A stretch of DNA of 64,000 bases from Eopsaltria australis. Its lineage: Eukaryota; Chordata; Aves; Passeriformes; Petroicidae. The DNA lies in the NCBI GenBank assembly GCA_034509425.1, contig JAVTVJ010000047.1, positions 62,001 through 126,000 of the forward strand, in the 5' to 3' direction. Position numbers and translations under genes: made by a program. Below the pieces are notes generated by a model. That model made no database searches. It saw nothing but the letters and a program-made list of their open reading frames with translations, and was not told where the DNA came from. Below are positions 23,391 to 34,152 of this stretch, in pieces (position 1 is the first letter of the stretch; each line of letters begins with the position of its first letter).

Positions 23391-26300
23391 AAAGGCAATT
23401 TTAAAAATTATTGTTATCATTATTATTTGTATTGTTGTTGTTTCTTTATTTGCTGATCAATCAATTTTTGTCAGATTTCTTCTGTGTTTTTGGTTGACTT
23501 GTCTCCCAATATGTATAATCTTAATGTCATAAATTGACTTGGTTTTCCACAGGTACTAACACAGTTATTTGAAAGAGAACAGGCTACCATTGTTTGCATG
23601 TTTTTGACAATAGCTGCACAGACTCCCTGTTTGGGAGACTCATATTTGGATATTAGAAGTGGCCAGCTTTTGCAAGCTGAACTGCTACTGGTAGCAATTT
23701 AAAAAAAACTCTAAATTTTATAGAGCCAGATATATAGACAATATCCATTTTGAAAAATCTGTACAGCTTCATTTGATAGTATAAACCAATTACCTAATTA
23801 TAACAATAAATGATGGTTTACAAATCTGTGAAAATAAGTTTATTCAAAGTTGCACATTATAGTTGTTTTAAAAGTTAAATTAGCCCATTTTAAAAAATCC
23901 TACTCTATAATTAAAATCAGTAAATAATGCACTAGTTGCTTATGCTGCCAGGTATATAAAAATAATAATTACACTGAAAAATGAAACTGAATCTCAATAG
24001 TGTCTCAGAGCTAGAGTGGTAGATTGGAGTATTTTTAGTAAATCTGATTCCATCAGATACAAAGCTGTCTTTGCTGTCAACACAATCAACCTTCTGATGT
24101 CAACTAATAGGTGGATAAAAATAATAATAATTCTAAATCTTTTACAGAAGTAAAATCAATATGATGCAACATTGCAATTAGACATGGTGAGTATGAATAT
24201 GATCTCTTCAAGTTCTGTATTACCATGGTTTTTTAAGGAACAGAAACTAATTTTTTGCTATAGAACAACATAATAGGGAGAGACACTGATTTTTTTCTCA
24301 CATATAAAGATCCATTATATGCCATTGAATATTAATTTTAAAATTGCAAAATTCAGCAAACCATTATTGTTCTGCTCAAATGGAGAACTATGTGTGTGAA
24401 AACCACAATTGCAGTAATATGATATTATGCCGTAGACTGAAAGAATATAATGGAGGATATGTGAGTATCTTCCATTTTTTGAGCATGCAGAGGCGACAAT
24501 TTCATATTTGTGGCTGTAGATATATGCAGACCCATACTACTTAGAAGGAGGTAGCACATGTACACATGTTAACGATAGATTTACAGGTATACCATGACTA
24601 TAAGAAAAACTAAAAATTAATTTTCAAACTAAAATAGGATTAAGTATTCTAATGATTAATTCTAATTATTATGCTAATAAATGATTTTAATAAATGCTCT
24701 AACACACACACACAAAATCCAGCTTAGGCAATGTATTGAAAAATTCAATCATATATTTCACAGAATCACATATTCTTACTTCAGTGCTTCAGTGTATCAT
24801 CTTTTATGCCAAAGTACTGCATAAAAAGCATAGTAAATACATTTTGCACAGTGTGTCATGAACAACATTGTTTCATCACTGTAAGTCATCATTGATTAAA
24901 AATCTGTGAATGACCCAGATTTGGAGCTGGCACAAACTGAGTACCTTCACTGAACTCAGTGGATTTAAGCAGCTTAACTGATGTCAGTATCTGCCCCTGT
25001 GACTGAAAGCTGTGAAAAACAGTCCATTGTAATATAGAACTGTTTATTTACGAGAAACTCCCCGTGAAGAACAGCAGGATGCCAGCTTAGCTGAATGGAG
25101 GATTACAGAGGAAAGGCAAAAAGAAAATATGGAAAGGGCTGAAGCAGGGAGGGTCTGCCCATAAGGAATGTAGAAGGATCACATAGAGATGGAACTGAGA
25201 AGACCAAACCTTGATTTGATTTGATTTGCAGCTGGTGAAGGATGCTAAAGACAAAATAACTACTTATCATCTGTAAAGGGCAGACCATGAGGGCCCATAG
25301 GCAGGGGGTGCAGAAGTCTTGCTTTCTAAGCTTATGGATACAGTAAAAGAAAATGTACTGCTCATGGTCTGGAAGGACAAGGAGAGTCCAGGAAACCATT
25401 GGCTGCTCAGTCACAACTTAGTCCCTGGCAAAATTGTGGTGAAAGAGCTCATGAAGGCCAGTTCCTTCCAGTCTAAAACTTTTGTGATTTTTGATGATTC
25501 AGTATTGCTTATACAACACACTTTTTTTAAAATTTCAATAATTATAGCAGAGGCTTATGAATGAAAACATCACCCCGTAAAATTAAGCACAAGTATCACT
25601 TTATTTGATGTGCAAGAAATTAAGCTATAATTTGTGCTTGTAGTTAGCGCTCTTCTTACTTTTGATTGCTGTTTATGATTTTTGGTTTAATTCCATAAAG
25701 GAAAACCTTGTTTATAATTTACTGAGTTTTGAAGTGATATTTCCTTCTGCTGCCATTCCCTTTGCTTAATATCTCCATATAATATAAAACAATAATATTT
25801 TTAAATTTAATGTCTTAGCACATTCTGCATCTACTTTTTTCTGGTCTTTCAGGATAAGCATTTCCATTCAGTGTTTCTGGCTTTGTGCTCACCTGTCTTT
25901 TATCTAACTTAGTTCCTGTGTATAAGATGCATTAACAATTACTGGCTCCACATGAAGGCTCTAATCCTTTCATCCTGGAAGTGCTGAGGTGCTGTAGGCA
26001 CAAAGCATTTCTTGACTCATATAAACATTTAACCTGCTGTTCTGACTCCTTCCATTTCTGTCCCATTTCCCATTTGCCCAAAGTAAGCAATTATACAATA
26101 AAAATGTATTTAATTTTTTTTTTCTGAAAAAGGGGGCTCATATTCATTGCCAGCTCTTCTGCTCCTCCCTCTCTCCTGTCTAGACCCATATTTAATATAT
26201 CATCATGCTCTTGCCTTATAAAACCTTTCTTAACACTCTGGGAATACTTTAAATCTGCTGCAAGTCTAAACTTCAAAGAAGATAGAGTTCATAGATTGAT

Positions 26301-26624
26301 AGAGACAAATTACTTTAGAGATCTGTATTGAAAGACTAGAATTAAAAAAAACCAAACCCTGTCCATGGAATGAATGGCAAGAAATTACATTTCTAGGGTT
26401 TTCAGAAAGCAAATAAAGTTCTAAGCATGGAACTACCTAGAAATGTTAGATTCTTGAAGAAATCTGGAGAAAAAGCTGACCTGGAAATATCTATGTTTGA
26501 TAAAATATATCCTGCAATGGAGAATCAGCTAAAGTCCTGCAGAAGGGGAAGCAAAAACTGAGCTGTATGAAGCTCTCTTTTTATCACTACTTCTGATAAT
26601 TTAAATTACCTTGGATATTTCTCT

Positions 26625-26662
26625 TCTCTTCCCTTCCCTTCCCTTCCCTTCCCTTTTCTCTT
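26625..26662. repeat. (CCCTT)n microsatellite
   Basis: About six tandem CCCTT units flanked by further pyrimidine-rich sequence. Confidence 0.8.
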
Positions 26663-27667
26663 CCCTGTCTTACCCATTTAAATAATAATATTAATAGATT
26701 GTGGTTGCACAATGGCATTTGGAAATCACTAAAAAAAAGTGCTTATTGCCCTGCATGTTTCAGCAGTATAACACCATTTTCTAACAAGATCCAGTCCTCC
26801 TTTGAATCATAGAGCTGTAGAAATGATGGTGTCACTGTCTTGGGCACAGAGCAGATTTGTCTGGAAAATGAAAATAAAATTAAAATACCCTAAAAACACA
26901 AAAAGCTGCTGTAGAGTGGAATGTGTGACTGATAATGTGACTGTATAGCAATGCTGATGTGTATTTATAGAAATCATTAAGAATGACATAAAACTCTCCC
27001 AGTGTAGTTCTTAATGGTGGAACTAGTAGGTTCCACTTTCCCGATATGTTTATATATTCCTAACTTGCATCTCTTGTTAGAAATCTCTGGTCTTATTTCA
27101 ATTAAAAGTTCACTCCTTAAAAATAACAAAGATGACAGAATGAAGACTAGAATTTATTTCATGCTCTTCTTTGCTTGCTGAGCTATGATTCACCATCATA
27201 AATGTTTGCTTTAGTTTGAGGCTTCCAGACGTTTACTTCCTTCTGGTGAGCTCAGCAAAACAAAGACTTGTGGCAGGAAGATTTTGTGTTCTGTGAGCAG
27301 GGTTGGCCACCTGTTGTTTAATTACTGTGGTTATTTGGTCACTGTTTATAATTAAGTTCAGTTTATAAAAGACTAATAAACCTTAAATTAAATTCTGTCA
27401 AGTCCTAGATGTCAGTAAAACAATCTATCACACTTTCTACTGCTGGGCTACTGATTATCTACCAGACATAATAGCCATGTTTGAAGTCTCTACATTTCCT
27501 TGTCAACTCTTTACCTTTTACTTGCTTCTCATCAGAACTTTGATATGATTTAAAATTTCAATTTTAAAATACATAGCAGAGTATAATTTAAATTCATGCA
27601 TTTCATTTTTGTTAATATTTATCTTCACTGAAGCATTCAGAGTTGGTTTTTTGGGTTTTTGTTGTTT

Positions 27668-28106
27668 TTTTGTGCAAAGAAGGGCAATATAGATGGTGAA
27701 GGGCCTTGAGGGGAAGCTGTATGAGGAGTGACTGAGGTCACTTGGTTTGTTCAGCTGGAGGAGACTGAGGGGAAACCTCATTGTAGTCTGCACCTTCCTC
27801 GTGATCTCTGATCTCTGCTCTGTGGCAGCCAGTGACAGCACCCAAGAGAGTGGCCTGAAGCTGTGTCAGGGGAGATTTAGGTTGGGTATCAGGAAAAGGT
27901 TCTTCACCCTGAGGCTGGCTGAGCACTGGAACAGCTCCCCAGGGATGTGATCACAGCACCAAGCCTGACAGAGTTCAGGAAGTGTTTGGACAATGCTCTC
28001 AGGCACATGGGGTGACTCTTGGGGCTGATCTGCACAGGGTCAGAAGTTGGACTCAATGATCCTCCTGGGCCCCTTCCACCTCAGCTTATTCTGTGATTCT
28101 GTGATT
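27668..28106 (+). mobile_element. CR1 LINE, 5'-truncated 3' end
   Basis: The sequence matches the familiar avian CR1 tail: GAGGAGACTGAGGGGAAACC, then GTATCAGGAAAAGGTTCTTC, GGCACATGGGGTGACTC-like text and GGACTCAATGATCC, ending in ATTCTGTGATTCTGTGATT. These terminal repeats take the place of a poly(A) tail. It is dead on arrival because the reverse transcriptase part is missing. The 5' border is approximate. Confidence 0.85.
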
Positions 28107-31100
28107 ATTTTCCTTTCCTTTATTTTTCTCCTGAAAGAGAATAATGTTTTATCATGACTTCAGAATCTTATGGTCTTATGTAGTTTTTTAATCAATAATG
28201 ACCCTCCCAATAAGGTTTACCTCTTCAGCTCCAATAATTTTATTTCTGAGTAGCCAATCAGATTACATTGTGTAAGCCTTCTCATGTCTAGTAGACATGC
28301 ATGCTTTTAAAAGAGTTTTTGTTTTGCAATTTCTGATTTTATTTAATAGACACATTTAAAAATATGGGTTGAGCCCATTTTATAAAGGACTACAGCACAA
28401 AAGCTGCTTCATCAGGCTCAGATCAAGTAAAGTGCTGCAGGTATACGTGTGAATAAAGCTGAATGTCTGAAAATCAGCCAAGTACAGATCAGCACAAAGA
28501 AACTGCTTTTCTTCCATTTAGCCTTATTTTCAGTGAAGGTATCTCAGACATAATATATGTTTTACAGTTTCTAAGGCTTAATGCTGTTACATTTGACTAA
28601 ATATCATCATTTGACTTGACTGTACTGTCCAGGACCAGCTGTGGAGGTAGAAAACAGCCCATACAATCAAAAACATGTCTCTGCTGCATCATTAACAATT
28701 TCTATATGGTTTATAAAGCTTGTAGATATTTTACAAGCTCATAGTAGGAAAAAAGCCTTTTTATAAATATAGCTTTCTTCTATGATTTATCTATTAGAAT
28801 TGCCACCCAGAATACTTGAAAGCTATTGTGATGATGGAAGGACCTTTTAATGCAGACTAAATAGGATTCAGATATGAAAATGTAATTGCTGTAAAAGAGA
28901 ATTACACAATATACCCACCCACTATTGAGAGGTCCTTTAACCTCAAAGTGTTTAAAGTCTCATCCCAATCATGCAAACAGAAGTTGTTGCCAAGTCATGT
29001 GTTACACACAAAAGTGACATTGAAGGATTCTGCCAGGAGTCCTTTGAGACAAGTGAAACAGTGTAGACTTCCAAGAAAGCAAGTACATTTTAAAGTATAT
29101 TTTAAAGTATATTTTAAAACAGGGAAAGCCAAATGAAAACTTTTCACTTAGCACTGAAATGCTCTGTGGAAGGCTGAGCCTGAACAAGAGAGGTGAGCAT
29201 GTGGAGTCTGCACAGGCTATCCCACAGCATTTTGGAAGGTCTAGGCTTTGAACATAAGTGAAGGCAAACAAGCAAGACTCCAGCCAACACAACATGCTGA
29301 CACCAGGTTAATCTAGAGTGGAGGACTGTTTATGCTTCAGATGACTAATTATCAGAGATAGAAGAGTACTTGAGTTATACAGAGGTAGCCAAGCTTTAAA
29401 AACTTCACAGTGAAGCAAGAAAGTGAACTACAAGAATTTGTAAGTAATAAAACTAAGAACTGAAGTGTAAAGGAGAATTTTGCTGAGAAATAACAAACCA
29501 CAAAGCCAGCTATAACTACCTCTGCAGTAAATACCAGGCAGTGATACAGACTTCCTTTTAAATTCAGTTGCTTTCTGTAATACTGTACAGAAAATAAGGA
29601 TGGAGAAGGTGTAAAGGTAAAGAAGATTTGTGAAATGAATTTCAGGAAAGTTCAGCTAAAAAGAAAAGTCTCTGTTAAACTTCTCACAGGTATTATGTAA
29701 TATATCACATTGGCTTTTTTTTTTGCTTTCCTGAATTTGCCTCAATGTATTCTTAACACAGAGTGATTTGAACTTTTCATCAATAAGATGACACTACAGC
29801 CTACCAGAAACAGAATTTTCTGACTAATGTGCCTCAATTTTCTGAAATAATCAAACTTTTCACACACAGAAGAAACAAAGGCACCATGCATGTTTTATTG
29901 CATGCATGATATAAAGTATTGATCTGCTGTGACCTATCCTTTTGATGCTTATTAAATACCTTTCAAACTACTCACAGACCACCTAATAATGCAATTGGAC
30001 AGATGAAGAAAACACTTCTAGGCAGTTAAGTATGAGTGGGATGGGACAAATATATTTTTCAAGAATTATCAACACATCAGCATTTTTACAGCTGTTGACT
30101 GCCTTCATTTGGCTGATAATTGAACCCTAAAACTGAGGAGGGAGGTTTCTCTGTGTCTTCCTCTTTGTACAGTGGAAAGAATTATGTGAAAAGAGGCCTA
30201 AGTAGATCCAAAGTCTCTGCTTGACCTTGGATATAAGAAGAATGACTAGAAGACCAAAATCAGATGCTCAGATAAAAGATTAATCTAAAGTATGAGACTA
30301 TTCTGAAAATACGGATTTTAGGATGGGAAAAATCACCCTCTGAATGTACCTCCATTATATAAATAAATAAATAAAGAGTAGGCTATGAGATCCTACCAAT
30401 GTCTGAATGTTAAAGAATCAAAATTAGACTTCCTGAAACTTCTGAAGATTAATTTTAAATAATACCACACTTTGGTATCACATTTTGAAAGAAGAGGTGC
30501 ACTGCCCAGCTAGTTCAGCTCAGCAGCTCTCAACAGGGTAAAATTAGCTGATGCTAATTTTTCTCACATTAAAATATATTGCTGTCACTCATGGGTTCAT
30601 TGAATCAAATAGCCAAGAACAATCCCATGAGAACTATGCACCACTGTTTTCAACATGGATGTAAACAAAGATTCAGATCCAAAAAATTGTTTTACCTTTA
30701 TATGCTCTGTTGATATAAAACAACCTTTCAGTTAAGTTGACACTCAGTACACATTAGGCTGCCTGTCTGCTTTTTAGTCCAAATGACTAAATTTCTATTA
30801 TAATTATCTTAGAAACTACTTTTTTTTGGTCAAAATAATTACCTGGCTTGCAGTGTGAACCACATGTAATTTGAATTAGATTTCAAAGGTCTTTCACATC
30901 TGAATCTGTGTCTTTAAATCAGAGAAATGCATTGACATCAGAATATGCTCTTCATGGTTATCGTCAATTCTGAAAGCCATTGCATAACAAAGATTGATTA
31001 TACTATTTTCAAATCTAGGCTTAGTAATGGAAATGAGCCTAAGCCCATAAGCAACAACAACAAAAAAAAAACCAAACCAAAAAACAAAAAAGAAAGCGAG

Positions 31101-31475
31101 AAAAGGAAAAAAATTGTTTGGTAAAATGAAGTTTTATCTTTCAATTGCCTTTTATTTGTACCATGGGTCAGAAGAAATAAACTGTGTCTGAATACTTCTG
31201 ACAAATTTTAAGTCAATGATGTGATAGAATGAAAAATATTGGTGAGCAGTAATTGAGAAGCCCAGCTCTGTATACCATTTTCAGATCTGTATTTTGCAAG
31301 TGATAAAATTAATCCAACTTCTTTTCTCTCTATTGCTTGAGCTTCTTATGGCAAGGTGCCTTTTACATTTGGCATGGCAAAAGTGTAGCAGACCATGTGA
31401 ATCTGAGGCTAAGGAGAGCTATTTTCATTATTTTACTCTGTGCTGGCAACTGCAAAATTCAGGGCAAATTTTGCC
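28107..31475. other. AT-rich single-copy DNA
   Basis: No gene recognised. A small tandem repeat of TTTTAAAGTATA units lies at 29087-29120, and an A-rich block with CAAAC units lies at 31050-31118. Confidence 0.55.
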
Positions 31476-31481
31476 ATTTTG

Positions 31482-31554
31482 TGTTGCGGTGGTTCCAAGT
31501 CCCCAAAAACCCTTTTCCCCCCTAAGAAGCTCGGGGCTGGGGACTCCCCTGGGG
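31482..31554 (+). repeat. 5' LTR of element C, first 73 bp
   Basis: It begins TGTTGCGGTGG and matches the start of the 3' LTR at 43694 with about eight differences. Provirus B interrupts it after CTGGGG. The LTR continues at 40339. Confidence 0.88.
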
Positions 31555-32217
31555 TATAAAAATAAAAAGATCGCCGCCGCTTGGGGGGGGGACGGCGTTC
31601 TTCCTTCTCTTCCACTGTCCCGGGAGCCCCCGAGCCGCCTGCCAGTGGTTGCTCCTAGCTCGCCTGAGGGACCTCGAATGCCCTAACCGCAAGGTGGGCA
31701 GACGAGGGAGACACGCAGCCTCGTCAGGGACTAGGAGCGTTGGTGGGTCGCAGGTTATTCCCGGAATCACAGTAGGACCACGGAGAATAAAGAGCGACTC
31801 TTTGACTGGGTAGCAGAGAAAGGTTTAATATCTCTGAATCCCGGGGCCAAAGAGCCTCGAGCTAGCTCGTGCAACGGCTTATAACGGAACTGATCAACCA
31901 ATCACAAAAGGGTACTGGGGAGGAGTTGGGGAGAAGCTGGGGAGATACAACCAACAGGATGGGAACAGGGGAGGAGATGAGGGTAATTAACGAATCACAA
32001 CATACAGAACTCTGAACTTTCCAGAACAGGGGGAAGATTTGAATTTGGATTGACAACACACTGAACTAATAACTACATACTGGGAGGAACTCGGGGGAGT
32101 GGTCCAGCTCAGGGCTAGACCACGGTGGTTTCTAATGCAGGGGTGGCACTCGGGCTCGCCCACCAGGAGCAGCCCAGGGGCTTTTTTGGTTTTTGTTCTA
32201 TATCTACCACCCCAACA
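31555..32217 (-). repeat. 3' LTR of provirus B (663 bp)
   Basis: TG...TA ends. It matches 39671-40332. The env stop codon lies inside it, about 100 bp from its start in the U3 region. A TATA box lies on the minus strand at plus 31877-31886. Confidence 0.92.
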
Positions 32218-33482
32218 TCTCCCCCTTTTCTTTTATTTAAGAACGCGTTTTTAACTAAACTTAGGATAACGTTTTTTAAACATGCAAACAACAGCAGTAC
32301 TATAACAACAAGAACCCATAATAGCGATTTTATCAACCCCACGGCCCACGATGACAGTCCCATCCCGTCTAACAGGTGCTGCAGCCAGTCTTTGCTCTCC
32401 ACTTTAAGTTGATGTACCTGGTCTCTCATTTCTTGGATCGTCGCGTGAATGCTCTTAGAGTTCGGCGATAAATTTAAACAAAGCCCCTCGAAGTCCTCGC
32501 ACCCGTGCCCATGTGCGAGGAGTAGAAAGTCGATCGCCGCCCTGTTTTGCAGGGTGGCATGCCTGGTAGTGTCCTCATCTTCCAAGAGTTGGGTCAAGGC
32601 ACGGGACGTGAGGTTGGCTTGCTTCCCAAGCCAACACTCTAGATGAGACAATTCCCCCAATGCTTTAGCCGCTGCCACCCAGGGCACGAATATGGAGGCA
32701 GCCACCCTCTTGGAAAAACTCCAATCAGTAACCTCTGAATTGCAATTTGCATCCCAATTTCTCAGCTCTCTCTTTTGACCTGTCTGATTGTATATTTTTC
32801 GCCAATTCAAAATTTGCGTTTTATTGGGGGTCATGAGGGTGAGTTGGCCCAACGTGCATGGCCCACCTAGAAGACGGGACGGTATCCCGGCCCAAACCCG
32901 GTTGCCACAGATTAAAAACACTCCTTCAGGGAGGGCTTTTGGGACTGCGCTGGACTTAGACAGGGTACGTGATGTGTAATTACACCATAACTTTGATTTA
33001 TAGGCCAAATCAGTGGGAGTTACGTCCTTTAAAGGAATCTTCCAAATTGTGTAGCGGCTTATATCTTCCGCGGTGTATTGATATTCAAATTTGATACAAA
33101 GGGTTGCTTTGGAGGACCCCAGCAAGCCCAATTCCTGGGGTTCCTCTGGTGCTTGTGGAAGTGCCTTCGTCCGGGTATCCCAGGTGTCAACCGGATTTGG
33201 CCACTTGCTTGCAAACAGATGGTCGTTCTCTCGCAGGGGGATACCTATCAAGCAGGTCGACATGGGGTCGTGCGCTGAGTGCATTCCCAAACACATGCTG
33301 TCCTGTTTTAGCGCCTTTGCGAGCGTGACCCATACATTTTCTTTTGGCTGCTGCACTAGCCATTCTTTGCTGGTTGGGATGGTGACCATCATGATTGCTA
33401 GGTAGATAACGACTTGGACGGGCGTGAGGGCTCTCAGGATTCTCTTCATCCTTTGTAGAACTTCCCTTGGATTAATAAACAC
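32115..33482 (-). CDS. env: Provirus B env: intact alpharetrovirus-like envelope glycoprotein
   Basis: An unbroken 455-codon frame. The first M fits a type I membrane protein: a hydrophobic signal (VQVVIYLAIMMV) follows at about residues 22-34. SU is short, with sequons NYT, NKT and NQT; NLT and NLS lie in TM. A weak basic cleavage site (FSKR, not a full RXKR) precedes an internal fusion-peptide-like VAASIFVPWVAAA. The immunosuppressive-type helix LQNRAAIDFLL lies at 311-321. C328 and C335 form CX6C, but the next residue is Leu, so the third Cys of the CX6CC motif is missing. The membrane segment is at about 384-402 and a 53-residue tail ends inside the 3' LTR. TM resembles avian alpharetroviral gp37. 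An open env in an otherwise damaged provirus may be chance of youth or retained use. Confidence 0.88.
   Translation of the reverse strand: MFINPREVLQRMKRILRALTPVQVVIYLAIMMVTIPTSKEWLVQQPKENVWVTLAKALKQDSMCLGMHSAHDPMSTCLIGIPLRENDHLFASKWPNPVDTWDTRTKALPQAPEEPQELGLLGSSKATLCIKFEYQYTAEDISRYTIWKIPLKDVTPTDLAYKSKLWCNYTSRTLSKSSAVPKALPEGVFLICGNRVWAGIPSRLLGGPCTLGQLTLMTPNKTQILNWRKIYNQTGQKRELRNWDANCNSEVTDWSFSKRVAASIFVPWVAAAKALGELSHLECWLGKQANLTSRALTQLLEDEDTTRHATLQNRAAIDFLLLAHGHGCEDFEGLCLNLSPNSKSIHATIQEMRDQVHQLKVESKDWLQHLLDGMGLSSWAVGLIKSLLWVLVVIVLLLFACLKNVILSLVKNAFLNKRKGGDVGVVDIEQKPKKPLGCSWWASPSATPALETTVV
32218..32235 (-). promoter_or_regulatory. Polypurine tract of provirus B
   Basis: On the minus strand AAAAGAAAAGGGGGAGA abuts the 3' LTR start. 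Confidence 0.8.
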
Positions 33483-33647
33483 ATGATTATTACTCAGTCA
33501 TCTTTACAACTCCTTAACTTTCCTTAAGTTCTTTTTCTCCTCTCCATTCTTTCTTTCCTCCCTCCTCCATCTCCCCTCTCTTATTGATTTGGACCGCAAC
33601 AATGGGGAGGTAAGATACGGGGATAGGTAGGGGACAACAAGGGGAGG

Positions 33648-33692
33648 GCTAGGCAGGGAGAGGGACGAGGATTAGGAGAGAGAAAGGTCAAC
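33648..33692 (-). promoter_or_regulatory. Candidate env splice acceptor of provirus B
   Basis: On the minus strand a branch-like CTAAT is followed by a C/T-rich tract and CCTGCCTAG, about 165 nt before the env ATG and just beyond the end of pol. This is the right place for the acceptor of a spliced env mRNA; the donor was not identified. Confidence 0.35.
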
Positions 33693-33711
33693 GGGGGTAA
33701 CAGAAACTTTT

Positions 33712-34152
33712 TCAAACACTATTTCTTCGGATTTGGAAGTCAGTTTCGGTTAGGTCTGTCTCTGTCGGATTCTTTGAGTGTTGTTGTCGTGTCTTCTTTT
33801 TTCTGCGTTTCCACACGGTAGCTTTGCCGTTTTCTGGAATCTCAGCGGGGTTAGGGCATTCTTTCCAAAAGGGCTTGATGTTTTTTGCCGGGAGCCAGCG
33901 CGGTCCGCCTGGGGTGGAAACACAACCATATCCCCTCCCCCAGACGATTAATGGCGCTGGCCCCTTCACCTGGTGACTCTCAGGATCCTTATATAGCACA
34001 GGCGGATTTTCTGCCAATTTTGCTTGTGCCGAGTTCATAAAGTGCCTGAATACGGGGGGAGTTGGCTCGGTCTCAGAACAATTTAGAAAATTTAGCATAA
34101 ATAGAGCCTTGCAGAGGCGCTCAATGGGCGACTCTCCCTCTGCCTCTACCCG
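33712..34152 (-). pseudogene. pol: Provirus B pol, integrase C-terminal tail after a stop
   Basis: This continues the pol frame without a shift after the TAG at 34153-34155. It encodes the integrase C-terminal domain (WGRGYGCVSTPGGPRWLPA, an SH3-like strand region) and a basic tail with WKRRKKKTRQQ. Without readthrough it is not made, so the integrase would lack its DNA-binding C-terminus. One base change is the only break between the two parts. The same WKRRKKK tail is present in element C at 42560-42641. Confidence 0.85.

Larger units (their letters stand above)
22028..27667. other. AT-rich single-copy DNA
   Basis: No gene recognised. A GC-richer island of about 330 bp lies at 23060-23390, with a TATA-like GCATAAAAG near 23317; I could not match it to a family. 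A (CCCTT)n microsatellite lies at 26630-26655 and a short AC run at about 24703. Confidence 0.55.

Noticed and set aside
27747..27950. 67-codon plus-strand frame
   Set aside because: It lies wholly within a CR1 tail.
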